A program made the translations under genes and the position numbers. A stretch of DNA of 64,000 bases. It comes from Mixophyes australis. Lineage: Eukaryota; Chordata; Amphibia; Anura; Limnodynastidae. The stretch spans positions 131,651,199-131,715,198 of the forward strand of contig JAVHZZ010000005.1 of NCBI GenBank assembly GCA_036250195.1, written 5' to 3'. Below are positions 55,450-64,000 of this stretch, in pieces. Below the pieces are notes generated by a model. It was given only the letters and a program-made list of their open reading frames with translations, made no database searches and was not told where the DNA came from. Position 1 is the stretch's first letter; every line of letters begins with the position of its first letter.

Positions 55450-56099
55450 ATGGCATATAACCATAATTGCGTTATAGATGAAGAAAAAAGGTTTTATTTT
55501 TGAAAGAGTAATCAGGGAAAGAAAACACAGCAGACATAAAAGGGTATTTATAGGGTATTTATATTTTCATTAAATACTTTTCATTTAGTCCATTGGGGTA
55601 CACCAGGAAACATTGGGGTACACCAGGAAACATTAGGGTATATAGCATAGCTCCTCCTCCTCTATACGCCTCTCCTGTTAGGCCTTCAATTTATGTTTAA
55701 CCAAGCTCCACAGAAGAGGTGAAATAGAGAAAGAAAAAAGTGAGAAATGAGGGAAAAACAACATTGTCCCAAAACAATCAAAACCAAACATGTCACACAA
55801 AAGGATTTATTGGACGCATAAAAATACTATTTTCTCAGGCATCCATTTGGGGACACTGGGGAAACATTGGAGGATGTCTGAAATCTGTAAACACGGATGG
55901 AAAGGCTCAGAAGAAACAGCACAAATGACCTTTCCCCCACACACACACTGAACTTGTAATATTTGGTAATCGTGTGAACAAAGGACCAGGTAGCACCCGA
56001 CACAGCATCTTAATAAAGGCGCCATGCTGTGCCGTACAGGAAGCACTCACTTAAACTTAGAAGGTTCTTGTAGCTTATTGGATACATTTATTTCAATTA

Positions 56100-57020
56100 G
56101 TGGCGCAGTGAGCAGATGTATATCATTGCAAATGTACTGATTTTTGTATTAGAAATGTACAGATTTCTAATGCAGTTAGCATACGTTGAAAGGAAATCTC
56201 ATGCTAATTAGGCCTTTTCATTTGTGTGTCACCAGAACCTCTTTTAGCCCAAATACACAAGAGCGGTTGGTCAGACATTTATCCTGTGTCTTAGAGAGAT
56301 GAGAAACCTAGTAATTTAGGAAGTCAGATTGATGTAAATTTGGGAACTTTAAATTGCATTTAAATCCAAGTTTAGAGAACATATTACATCCTGATGCTAA
56401 CCATTGAATGTAATATCTCAGACTTTGTGATACCAGGTAGGAAATGGGGCCTGCCAACACATGTGCTAGAAACAGTATATAAAGAGCTCTGTTTGATCAT
56501 GTACTGTATTATACCAGCTGTACTTCTGGATGATCACTAGTACCTCCAAATAGTGTGAAATGATTCTTGCAAGGAGCCCTTGTGCAAATAAACATCACTG
56601 CTTGAAGATTCCTCCTGATGCATCCTGTAACCAACAGATAACAGCTTACACTCTACTCCATTCCCCGGTCGTCCTGTGTTGAACCCAGCATCTGTGTACC
56701 AACGCTCTGCCCGCTACCTAGCAGTCCTAATCCATAGTAAGCGGTCAGGAGATATCAGTCAACCCACAGCAAAGATGTACTGCACCAGGTATACCAGCTA
56801 CCCCAGAAGTAAGCAGTTCTAGGTGCCACAAAGGAGCTTAGTGGTGGCAACGACATTCTCCTACAACTACTGCGCAGCTGGCAGTCACCGAGTGTCTGGT
56901 GGCAAGGTGACACCAGTAGGAATGGTCAGTAACAGTCTGTTACTGATGGTGAGAAAGAAACACAGATAATGTACAGATTTCTAATGCAGTTAGCATACGT
57001 TGAAAGGAAATCTCATGCAG
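56100..57020 (+). mobile_element. LTR-like segment with TATA, poly-A signal and 50-bp direct repeat
   Basis: TATATAAAGAGC at 56477-56488 and CAAATAAACATC at 56585-56596 lie ~105 bp apart, like U3-R-U5 of a retroviral LTR. A ~50-bp sequence (GTACAGATTTCTAATGCAG to AAATCTCATGC) occurs at 56157-56204 and again at 56968-57016. The second copy may be the start of a second LTR after loss of the inside. Identity is uncertain. Confidence 0.45.
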
Positions 57021-57129
57021 GAAGAACATCCCTTCATCTTTCTTCACCCAACAGCCTGGGTGGCGAAGTAAGCCCATCCATTCACAACGCCGCAGTCTCA
57101 GCGACTGGTATCTCTGGGATGTCTAAGAC

Positions 57130-57462
57130 CTAGCACACATCCCCTGTCAGCTTATCCACCTCCTGACAGTCAGAGGTGACTTCCTCCCCAAAGGAGGAGT
57201 CTTCCTTATCTAACCCAACAAGCACTTTACCCTCCTCTTTGGAAGAACAGTCAGAATCTGAGTCATTGCCAGGCTGGGGTGCCCTCCTGCACATACCTAA
57301 GAAAGATGGTATAGCAGATTCCAAGATCCTCTCCAAAGAAGAGAAAACCAAAACCAGGCCCTGTACCAAAGTCTCTAGAAATATGACCCTGCTGCCAAAG
57401 GATCCGTAGGACCTTGGCCTGGCAATACAGGCACGGAAAAAAGACAGTCTCATCATCATCAT
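57130..57462 (-). pseudogene. Possible DIRS gag remnant
   Basis: A minus frame with a Ser/Asp/Glu-rich end (NDSDSDCSSKEEG, DKEDSSFGEE). It lies inside DIRS copy 2 in the right orientation. It is short, with no diagnostic motif, so the call is by position. Confidence 0.3.
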
Positions 57463-57788
57463 TTATTTATATAGCGCCACTAATTCCGCAGCACTGTACA
57501 GAGAACTCACTCACATCAGTCCCTGCTCTATTGGAGCTTACAGTCTAAATTCCCTAATATAGACACACACTCACACACAGACAGAGAGGGAGAGACTAGG
57601 GTCAATTTAGATAGCAGCCAATTAACCTACCAGTATGTTTTTGGAGTTGGGAGGAAACCGGAGCACCCAGAGGAAACCCTTGCAAACACAGGGAGAACAT
57701 ACAAACTCCACACAGATAAGACCCTGGTCGGGAATCGAACTCATGACCCCAGTGCTGTGAGGCAGAAGTGCTAACCATTAGGCCACTC
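57449..57788 (-). mobile_element. SINE, second copy (V-SINE-like core, L2-type tail)
   Basis: On the minus strand: tRNA-like head (GGCCTAATGGTTAGCAC, B box GAGTTCGATTCCC), V-like core (GTTTCCTCTGGGTGCTCCGG) and tail GTGGCGCTATATAAATAAA(TGA)n at 57449-57480. Same family as 11272-11602. Confidence 0.9.
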
Positions 57789-57962
57789 CTTGAAGAGTCA
57801 AAGGGAACTGACTAGCTGAGCAATCTAAGCCACAGAGTTGGCTATTGTCCTAGCCCAGGCATTTAGAGTTTCAGCTGGGACAGGTAAACTTCATCATATA
57901 AGTTACCCCAGCCATAGCCCTCAAGGATCTCCCCCTATCTGATATGATAAACAAAGATAGGA

Positions 57963-60325
57963 GAGTCATTTCACATGAAATCAACACAATTTTAGAAAAA
58001 AAAAATCTACCTTATATTCTCTAATTTCAATTAAATTTGGTATATTGATGCCATGGTTGTAAACAAAACCCCAAAATCTTAGGCTGATATGTACACTGGT
58101 TTAGAAGTTATAAGCCTTTAAAGCTGCAATTTTTTAACGGAAAGCTTGCTTTTTATTATTTTTTAAATTACATTTGTAGCTCACCTGATTGAGCTAGAAT
58201 ATTGGGCAAGGTTTCATTTTAAACCTATTTTTATGGGATTTCATATGATATAACACTGCATTAAGTTTCAATAAAAATTGAAAATGTAAAATTTTGAAAA
58301 TCAGAATTTTGATTTTCTCAAAAAGCCATATTTTGAAATTTTTGAAAAAGCATCTCAAAAATTGTTCACTGTTATTAATAAATCCCCAAAGTTTTATTTT
58401 GAGATCATCTGCTACAAGAACTGTCAATTTTGAGCGATTCATGAAAATTGTGTTTATTGAGGCCCTACAGATATGTGAAAATCAACAAAACAATATTTTC
58501 CCTGTTCACTTCATTAGAGGAATGCACGTTTCTCTTCAGGTGTGTGTGGGGAGGAGATTTTATAGACAGCGCCTGCTCCCACTTCTGCACAGGCTTATAA
58601 ACTTAAGTGGAAAGATACTCTACGTAGAAAGACACTTCAATTGTGTTGAATAGGCTCTCCTTTTATAGGGACAGGTTAGGTTAGACTGGGCTTTAATAAG
58701 TGAAGAAAAGCCCCTTGGTCTTTAATTTAAGCCCACCCAAACATTACCTGACCTTACATTTGTGTCACATTTGAAAAAGCAGTGTTTAATTACAGTGGAG
58801 TATCAGACTGGGAGAATGTGTGCTGGGAGCAGGGAAGAACAGCAACTTGGAGAAGGGGTGCTGGGAGGGAGATACACAGAAAACTGGGAGCAACACTGTT
58901 CTCACTAGAAGAAGCCTCAGTCGCCCAGCCAGGCAGAGAAGAAAAGGCACATGCAATGAGCCTGCTGCTGATCTCCACGGGTCAGAGGAGAATGTGATGG
59001 GCTACTCCAATCAGAGCTCAACACATGCTCCTTTCACCCCTCAGCAATGTCATGGGAATTATTTCTCTGACTCCCTGGCAGCCCAGTTTGAGCCTGCTGT
59101 CTGGTGTTTAAATTGGTTTAAAGCAGTATTTGCAGTGGTTGGTTTTTAAATTGGTTTAGAGAAGTAAAGAAGAATACACGTGGAGAAAACCGACAGGTAC
59201 CTTATTGTTTCAACCCATTTAAAAAGGCTAATCATACTTCTAATAAGAAGGGGTTGAGAACTGTTTCAGAATGGATGTGTAAATTATTTTCTGAAGTGCA
59301 ACAGATTGTGCCAGCTGCAGAAAACAACTTCGGACACTTTGAAAAGAGCAAAAGGGTAATTGTTCAGTTCCTCAAGATAATATAGCATCAGCTCCCACTT
59401 GCTGACATCAAAGGGTATGTAAATGCTGTCTATGACAAGAAATGGTGGCTCACATTTATTCTGGAGAAAGATAAAAACATTGATAAAGTGAAAGTGACAT
59501 TCCTCAATCCAGCTGGTCCATCACCATCTTTTTCATACCCAAGGAAGCCAGATGTTTTATGGATTACTATAGTAGATGTTCTGTGTAAGATGAATCCGTT
59601 AACTCTCAACAGTTCGAATGTACACTCTTTCTGAAATGGAAATAAAAAAAACAAATGAAGCCTTAACCCAGTTCCAACCCATCAAGTAGCACCATTCATC
59701 CAGAGCAGCAGCAAATGGTAATGATCTGTAGTAAGCTTTCTTAAAATATGTGAAAGACATAAAATTATCACAAATGTTTTAAATATTTCAGTATGGACAT
59801 ACTGTGTCATTGTACATAAATATACATCAAAAGGGATTGTTTAAGGCTACAAATTAAAAGTAATGAACAGGCCTAGATAGATGATTTTCATTATGATCCC
59901 AAAATAAAACTTTGGGGATATATTAACAACAGGATGAATACGTTTTGAGTTTTTTTAAAAATGTAAAAATATGGCTTTTTGAGAAAAAAATTGGATTTTG
60001 AAAATTTTACATTTTTAATTTTTATTGAAACATACTGCTGGTGTTATGTCATATGAAAGCCCATAAAAGAGATTTAAAATGAGACCTTTCCCAAATCTCT
60101 AGCTCAATCAGGTAAGCTACAAACACAATTTAAAAAAATGTTCAAAGCAAATTTTTAGTTTACAAAAGTGCAACTTTATAAGGTGTGTAAATTCAAAACC
60201 AGTGCACATATCGGCCTAAGATTTGGGGGTTCTCTTTACGAACGACAGCATTTATTATACCAAGTTTCATTACAATCTGAAACGGTCAGTTTGAAACCCT
60301 GTGTTGATTTGATGCGGAATGACCC
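57963..60325. mobile_element. DNA transposon with ~400-bp imperfect inverted repeats
   Basis: Left GAGTCATTTCACATGAAATC (57963) matches the reverse complement of the right end GGGTCATTCCGCATCAAATC (60325). Further in, CCCAAAATCTTAGGCTGATATG, CTCACCTGATTGAGCTAGA, TTTCAATAAAAATTGAAAATG and CCCCAAAGTTTTATTTTG on the left all reappear inverted on the right, giving arms of about 400-450 bp. The ~1.45-kb centre has a coding remnant at 59386-59634. Target duplication and superfamily are not determined. Confidence 0.75.
59386..59634 (+). pseudogene. Coding remnant in the long-TIR transposon, function unknown
   Basis: An 82-codon open frame ending in TGA at 59632 with no ATG. It reads AVYDKKWWLTFILEKD, NPAGPSPSFSYPRKPDVLW and VLCKMNPLTL. 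The pattern Y-x-WW, GPSxSF, P-x-x-DVLW looks like a compact folded domain seen at the end of some transposon-encoded proteins, but I cannot name it. It is probably the C-terminus of the lost transposase gene. Confidence 0.5.
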
Positions 60326-61406
60326 AGAAGAAAAATACAAGAAGCAGCACACAATCACAAAAAAGAAAGTGAGCCTGTAAGGCAGACTTAGAGCCCAATA
60401 AATCTTTGTAAAACCCGAAAAATCTATTACCTTAAGATGAAGAAAAGTAATGCTGGTGATCCAAGATGGCTGCTGTCCTGGTGACTGCACACTGAAGTGA
60501 GAGACCACCGGAGAAAAAGTGCGGGGAAATGGAAGACGCACCCCCCCCCCCCCAGATATGCATTGGTGGCTGTTCAAAAAGACGCACCCTCCACCAGTCC
60601 AGGGGGCTTACATATACTTAGTAACCCCCACTTGACCCAGGCCCCTTAAGGAAACATGAAGCCTGCCCCAACAATAAGAGGTAGCTAGCTATTCCTGTGG
60701 TCCACAGCAACTTGCTAAACCTATCTTACAGCACTATGGTGGGAAAGGTTAACACTCACAGTCTTGCCATCCTACAGAGCACTGTGAAGCAGTGGCTGCC
60801 ATTTCTGCAATCACTGCCTGGGAACCCCTGTAGCAACTATGGCCGGGTCCTGCAGGGGAATCCAGCATTGTGGGGGGGGGGGGGGGCATTAGCATAAGCA
60901 CCACCTTGGTACCTCATATCTCCCACTCTGAGCAGCGCACAGTCATCCATGCTGTGTGCTGTGACACTTAAGTCGCAGACTTTGGAGACCACCCCAGTAA
61001 TAAGAAATATGCCCTGCCATGCTGGGCACTTAATCTAAACTGAAGGCCTAACAGGAGAGAGGTAAAGAGCAGGAGGAGTGTCCGTGAACTTTTAATATGT
61101 CTTAAATTGCCCTTACACTTTACACAATATACTCCAATGGTTCCTGGTGTCCCCCCAATAAATGCCTGAGAAATAACAAAATCTAAAGTTATGGATAAGT
61201 GAGACGGCTGAATTATGCCACCTAAAAATGGGGCATAGAAAACTGGATGTACTGATATTTTTGTGAGATAATTGAGATAAGTCTTTCATATACAGTGTTA
61301 TGACAAAAGCAATTATACTCAGGATATGCCTGTAATGATAATATCATCTAACCAAAAATCTGACTAGATATAGTACGTTTAAAAAACAAAACCACAACAT
61401 CTATGG
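60326..61406. other. DIRS copy 2 leader and short intergenic stretch
   Basis: It contains a C11 run (60540-60551) and a G13 run (~60870-60888), DIRS-like leader sequence, and the terminal repeat to about 61190. No gene. Confidence 0.4.
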
Positions 61407-62672
61407 CAGGGCCGGATTTACCGCTAGGCAACCTAGGCACCTGCCTAGGGCCTAGCGGCTCTCGGGGGGCACAGCTGGGGGGGACAGGAGCAATTTAAAA
61501 AAAAATAAAAAAAAGTCGGGGGATAGTGATTGGCACAGAGGTGGTGATGGTGAAGGGCACAGAGGTGGTGATGGTGAAGGGGCACAGAATTGGTGATGGT
61601 GATTGGCACAGAGGTGGTGATGGGCACAGAGGTGGTGATGGGCACAGAGGTGGTGATGGTGAAGGGCACAGAGGTGGTGATGGTGAAGGGCACAAAGATG
61701 GTGATTGGCACAGAAGTGGTGATGGTGATTGGCACAGAAGTGGTGATGTTGAAGGGCACAGAGGTGGTGATGGTGAAGGGCACAGAGGTGGTGATGGTGA
61801 AGGGGCACAGAATTGGTGATGGTGATTGGCACAGAATTGGTGATGGTGATTGGCACAGAGGTGGTGATGGTGATTGGCACAGAGGTGGTGATGGTGAAGT
61901 GCACAGAGGTGGTGATGGTGAAGAGGCACAGAGGTGGTGATGGTGAAGAGGCACAGAGGTGGTGATGGTGATTGGCACAGAAGTGGTGATGGTGAAGGGC
62001 ACAGAGGTGCTGATGGTGAAGAGGCACAGAGGTGGTGATGGTGATTGGCACAGAAGTGGTGACGGTGAAGGGCACAGAGTTGGTGATGGGCACAGAGGTG
62101 GTGATGGTGATTGGTACAGAGGTGGTGATGGTGATTGGCACAGAGGTGGTGATGGTGATGGGCACAGAGGTGATGGTGAAAGGGCACATGTGATATTGTG
62201 AAGGGGCAAAAGTGACAATGAAGGGGCACAGTGTGATGATAGAGGGACAAAAGTGACAAGAGCACATACTTGGATTTATGCGTATTATTTTTGCAAACAA
62301 CTTAAGTAAGTATTTCTGCCCTGACTTCAATATTTATTAAGTTGTTTTGACCCAACTACATAGAAAAACGGGACTGCTTGGTAATTATTTAGGAGTGCCT
62401 TTTTCTGCAGCAGGGTGGCCTTGCTCTTTTCACATGTTAGGTATGCCCCCAAAGATACAAGCCACGCCCTCACCTCCTTTGGCGGCACATGCTTTCCTAT
62501 CTACTTAACTATAGGGGTATATGGTAGGCATGCGGGGGCACATGCTTTCACTTCTACGTAACTATAGAGGTATATGGTAGGCTGCAAAAATATAGTGCTA
62601 TGGATTGTTTCAGGGAGGGGGCCCAAAAACAGTATCCTGCCTAGGGCCCTATGAGGTCTAAATCCGGCTCTG
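61407..62672. mobile_element. hAT element with minisatellite and 8-bp TSD (7/8)
   Basis: Termini CAGGGCCGGATTTA and TAAATCCGGCTCTG. Flanks ATCTATGG (61399-61406) and ATCTATGA (62673-62680). Subterminal TGCCTAGGGCC / CTGCCTAGGGCCC pair. Inside is a minisatellite (61530-62245). No transposase. It is a relative of 55057-55449 by terminal sequence. Confidence 0.9.
61530..62245. repeat. Minisatellite, ~24-27-bp unit
   Basis: Units of GGCACAGAGGTGGTGATGGTGAA with variants. The three >250-codon open frames on the minus strand here are Pro/His/Ser-rich translations of the repeat and not genes. Confidence 0.97.
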
Positions 62673-62680
62673 ATCTATGA

Positions 62681-62929
62681 TTATAATGGTCTCTGTATTA
62701 TCTCATTTGCTGGTAAGGCTCTACTCCTCTTTCAAATAAAAGGTGCCTCTTTTCATTTTGAAGTAAGAGAGGTGTCGGGATTAAGGCAGTGGGGCATGTA
62801 AGGAAAAAGATAATGAACACGTATCATGGGGAATATCAGAGAAAAGCTGGCGAGTGTTGTCAGGGCTTTGTTGGTTGAGTAGGGGCCGTGTGGGGAAGAG
62901 GCTTCTTCCTTACATGCCCCCTTTCTACC
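62681..62929. other. Short non-coding spacer
   Basis: No feature seen except the approach to the minisatellite. Confidence 0.4.
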
Positions 62930-64000
62930 CTCATGCTTTACTCACACATGCCCCTGCTCTGCTCAGCACCTTCACACATGCACCCCCTCTGCCCAGCACC
63001 TTTATCCACACATGCACTCCCTCTGCCCAGCACCTTTATACACACACATGCACCCCCTCTGTCCAGCACCTTTATCCACACATGCACCCCCTCTGCCCAG
63101 CGCCTTTATCCACACATGCACCCCCTCTGCCCAACACCTTTATCCACACATGCGCCCCCTATGCCCAGCACCTTTATCCACACATGCACCCCCTCTGCCC
63201 AGCCCCTTTATCCACACATGCCCCCTTTCTGCCCAGCACCTTCACACATGCCCCCTCTCTGCCCAGCACCTTTAGTCACACATGCACCCCCTCTGCCCAG
63301 CACCTTTAGCCACACATGCCCCCTCTCTGCCCAGCACCTTTAGCCACACAAGCACGCCCTCCGCCCAGCACCTTTAGCCACACATGCACCCCCTCTGCCC
63401 AGCACCCCCTCATACCCCCCCTGTGCCCTGCAGCTTCTATCACACATGCCCCCCCCCCTGTGCCCTGCAGCTTCCATCACACATGTCCTCCCCTATATCC
63501 TGCAGCTTCCATCATACATGCCCAACCCCCTGTACCCTGCAGCTTCCATCACATATAGCCCCCTGTGCCCTGCAGCTTCCATCACACATGCCCCCCATGC
63601 ATCCCCTCTGCCCAGCACCTTTATCCACACATGCGCCCACTCTGCCCAGCACCTTTATCCACACATGCAACCCCTCTGCCCAGCACCTTTATCCACACAT
63701 GCCCCCTCTCTGCCCAGCACCTTCACACATGCACCTCTCTGCCCAGCACCTTTAGCCACACATGCACCCCCTCTGCCCAGAACCTTCATCCAAACATGCA
63801 CCCCCTCTGCCCAGCACCTTTAGCCACACATGCCCCCTCTCTGCCCAGCACCTTTATCCACACATGTCCCTTCTCCACCCAGCACCTTTAGCCACACATG
63901 TACCCCCTCTGCCCAGCACCCCCTCATGCCCCCCCTGTGCTCTGCAGCTTCTATCACACATGCCCCTCCCCCTGTGCCCTGCAGCTTCCATCACACATGT
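62930..64000. repeat. Minisatellite, ~34-bp unit, runs off right edge
   Basis: Units of CCCTCTGCCCAGCACCTTTA plus TCCACACATGCAC, with a variant block (CCCTGTGCCCTGCAGCTTCC plus ATCACACATG) at 63420-63600 and again from 63925. All open frames here are repeat artefacts. It may be the inside of another hAT-like element. Confidence 0.97.

Larger units (their letters stand above)
55565..61190 (-). mobile_element. Second DIRS-type element, decayed and nested (minus)
   Basis: 55575-55720 (TCCATTGGGGTACACCAGGAAAC, duplicated, then CTCCTGTTAGGCCTTCAATTTATG) and 61020-61170 (reverse complement GGACACCAGGAACCATTGGAG ... CTCCTGTTAGGCCTTCAGTTTAG) act as terminal repeats. 55800-55880 looks like the internal complementary region. 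Acidic gag-like frames (57462-57130, minus) remain. No RT or recombinase is readable. It hosts an LTR-like segment, a SINE and a TIR transposon. Confidence 0.55.

Noticed and set aside
61445..62330. Long Pro/His/Ser-rich open frames (250-290 codons, minus)
   Set aside because: They are translations of a 24-27-bp minisatellite, open in several frames at once because the unit lacks stops. No domain, no start context.
62854..63891. Overlapping plus-strand frames rich in HTCTPSAQHL
   Set aside because: Same reason: a 34-bp minisatellite read in three frames.
62930..64000. CRISPR-like array
   Set aside because: Units are head-to-tail with no unique spacers. It is a eukaryotic minisatellite.

Overview
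This is a piece of a large, repeat-packed vertebrate genome, most likely a frog or toad. The inference rests on the mix of elements: Penelope-like elements (PLEs), DIRS tyrosine-recombinase retroelements, L1- and L2-clade LINEs, Ty3/Gypsy LTR elements, a class-I-like endogenous retrovirus (ERV), Harbinger, Tc1 and hAT DNA transposons, many foldback MITEs, and a tRNA-derived SINE with a V-SINE-like middle. No species can be named from sequence alone. Nearly all long open frames are transposon-derived or are accidental frames in minisatellites.

Layout. 1-2.45 kb: Ty3/Gypsy pieces (minus) with a foldback MITE in the protease region. 3.97-8.05 kb: a 5'-truncated L2-type LINE (minus) abutting a 5'-truncated L1-type LINE (plus) with a poly-A tail. 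8.05-11.6 kb: a hAT end, a MITE and a full SINE. 12.56-12.84 kb: the only host-like coding sequence, a first exon resembling the TASK two-pore potassium channel KCNK9, abutting a remnant of a hAT-derived family. About 13.5-25 kb: a decayed ERV (minus) whose env region is split by a very young 5.4-kb PLE at 14864-20279 with two intact ORFs, 919-bp direct repeats differing at one base, and hammerhead ribozyme motifs. 25.8-29.7 kb: non-autonomous hAT elements with large internal minisatellites. 30.8-31.6 kb: a Harbinger Myb-like gene. 32.3-34.5 kb: a hAT gene broken by a solo LTR with a 5-bp target duplication. 34.5-36.3 kb: an older PLE with a 5' inversion. 36.3-36.8 kb: a Tc1 end. 37.1-37.7 kb: Harbinger transposase exons. 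39.2-40.75 kb: a second copy of the minisatellite-bearing hAT family. 41.86-51.2 kb: a DIRS element interrupted by a MITE, a whole PLE (14-bp target duplication) and a hAT-type MITE. 52-54.3 kb: duplicated LTR-like segments and composite repeats. 55.06-55.45 kb: a short hAT element with an 8-bp target duplication. 55.56-61.2 kb: a second, decayed DIRS (minus) hosting an LTR-like segment, a SINE and a transposon with ~400-bp inverted repeats. 61.4-64 kb: another minisatellite-bearing hAT element and a long 34-bp-unit minisatellite.

How the parts relate. The window is a layered insertion record rather than an operon-like system. Three patterns stand out: (1) three different PLE lineages carry the same hammerhead architecture (extra A after the core, palindromic zero-loop stem III), two with an intact core; (2) several hAT-derived elements share the layout terminal repeat, GC-rich promoter-like block or palindrome, 5' splice-donor-like site, minisatellite, and in one family a 3' acceptor plus a 79-nt coding exon, so they look like mobile promoter-exon cassettes; (3) a MITE group with GGGGTAAATGTAT ends has repeatedly inserted at CAG/CTG, including inside other elements' coding regions.

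All calls are made by eye from the sequence. Family assignments rest on recognised motifs, and boundaries without a target duplication are approximate.
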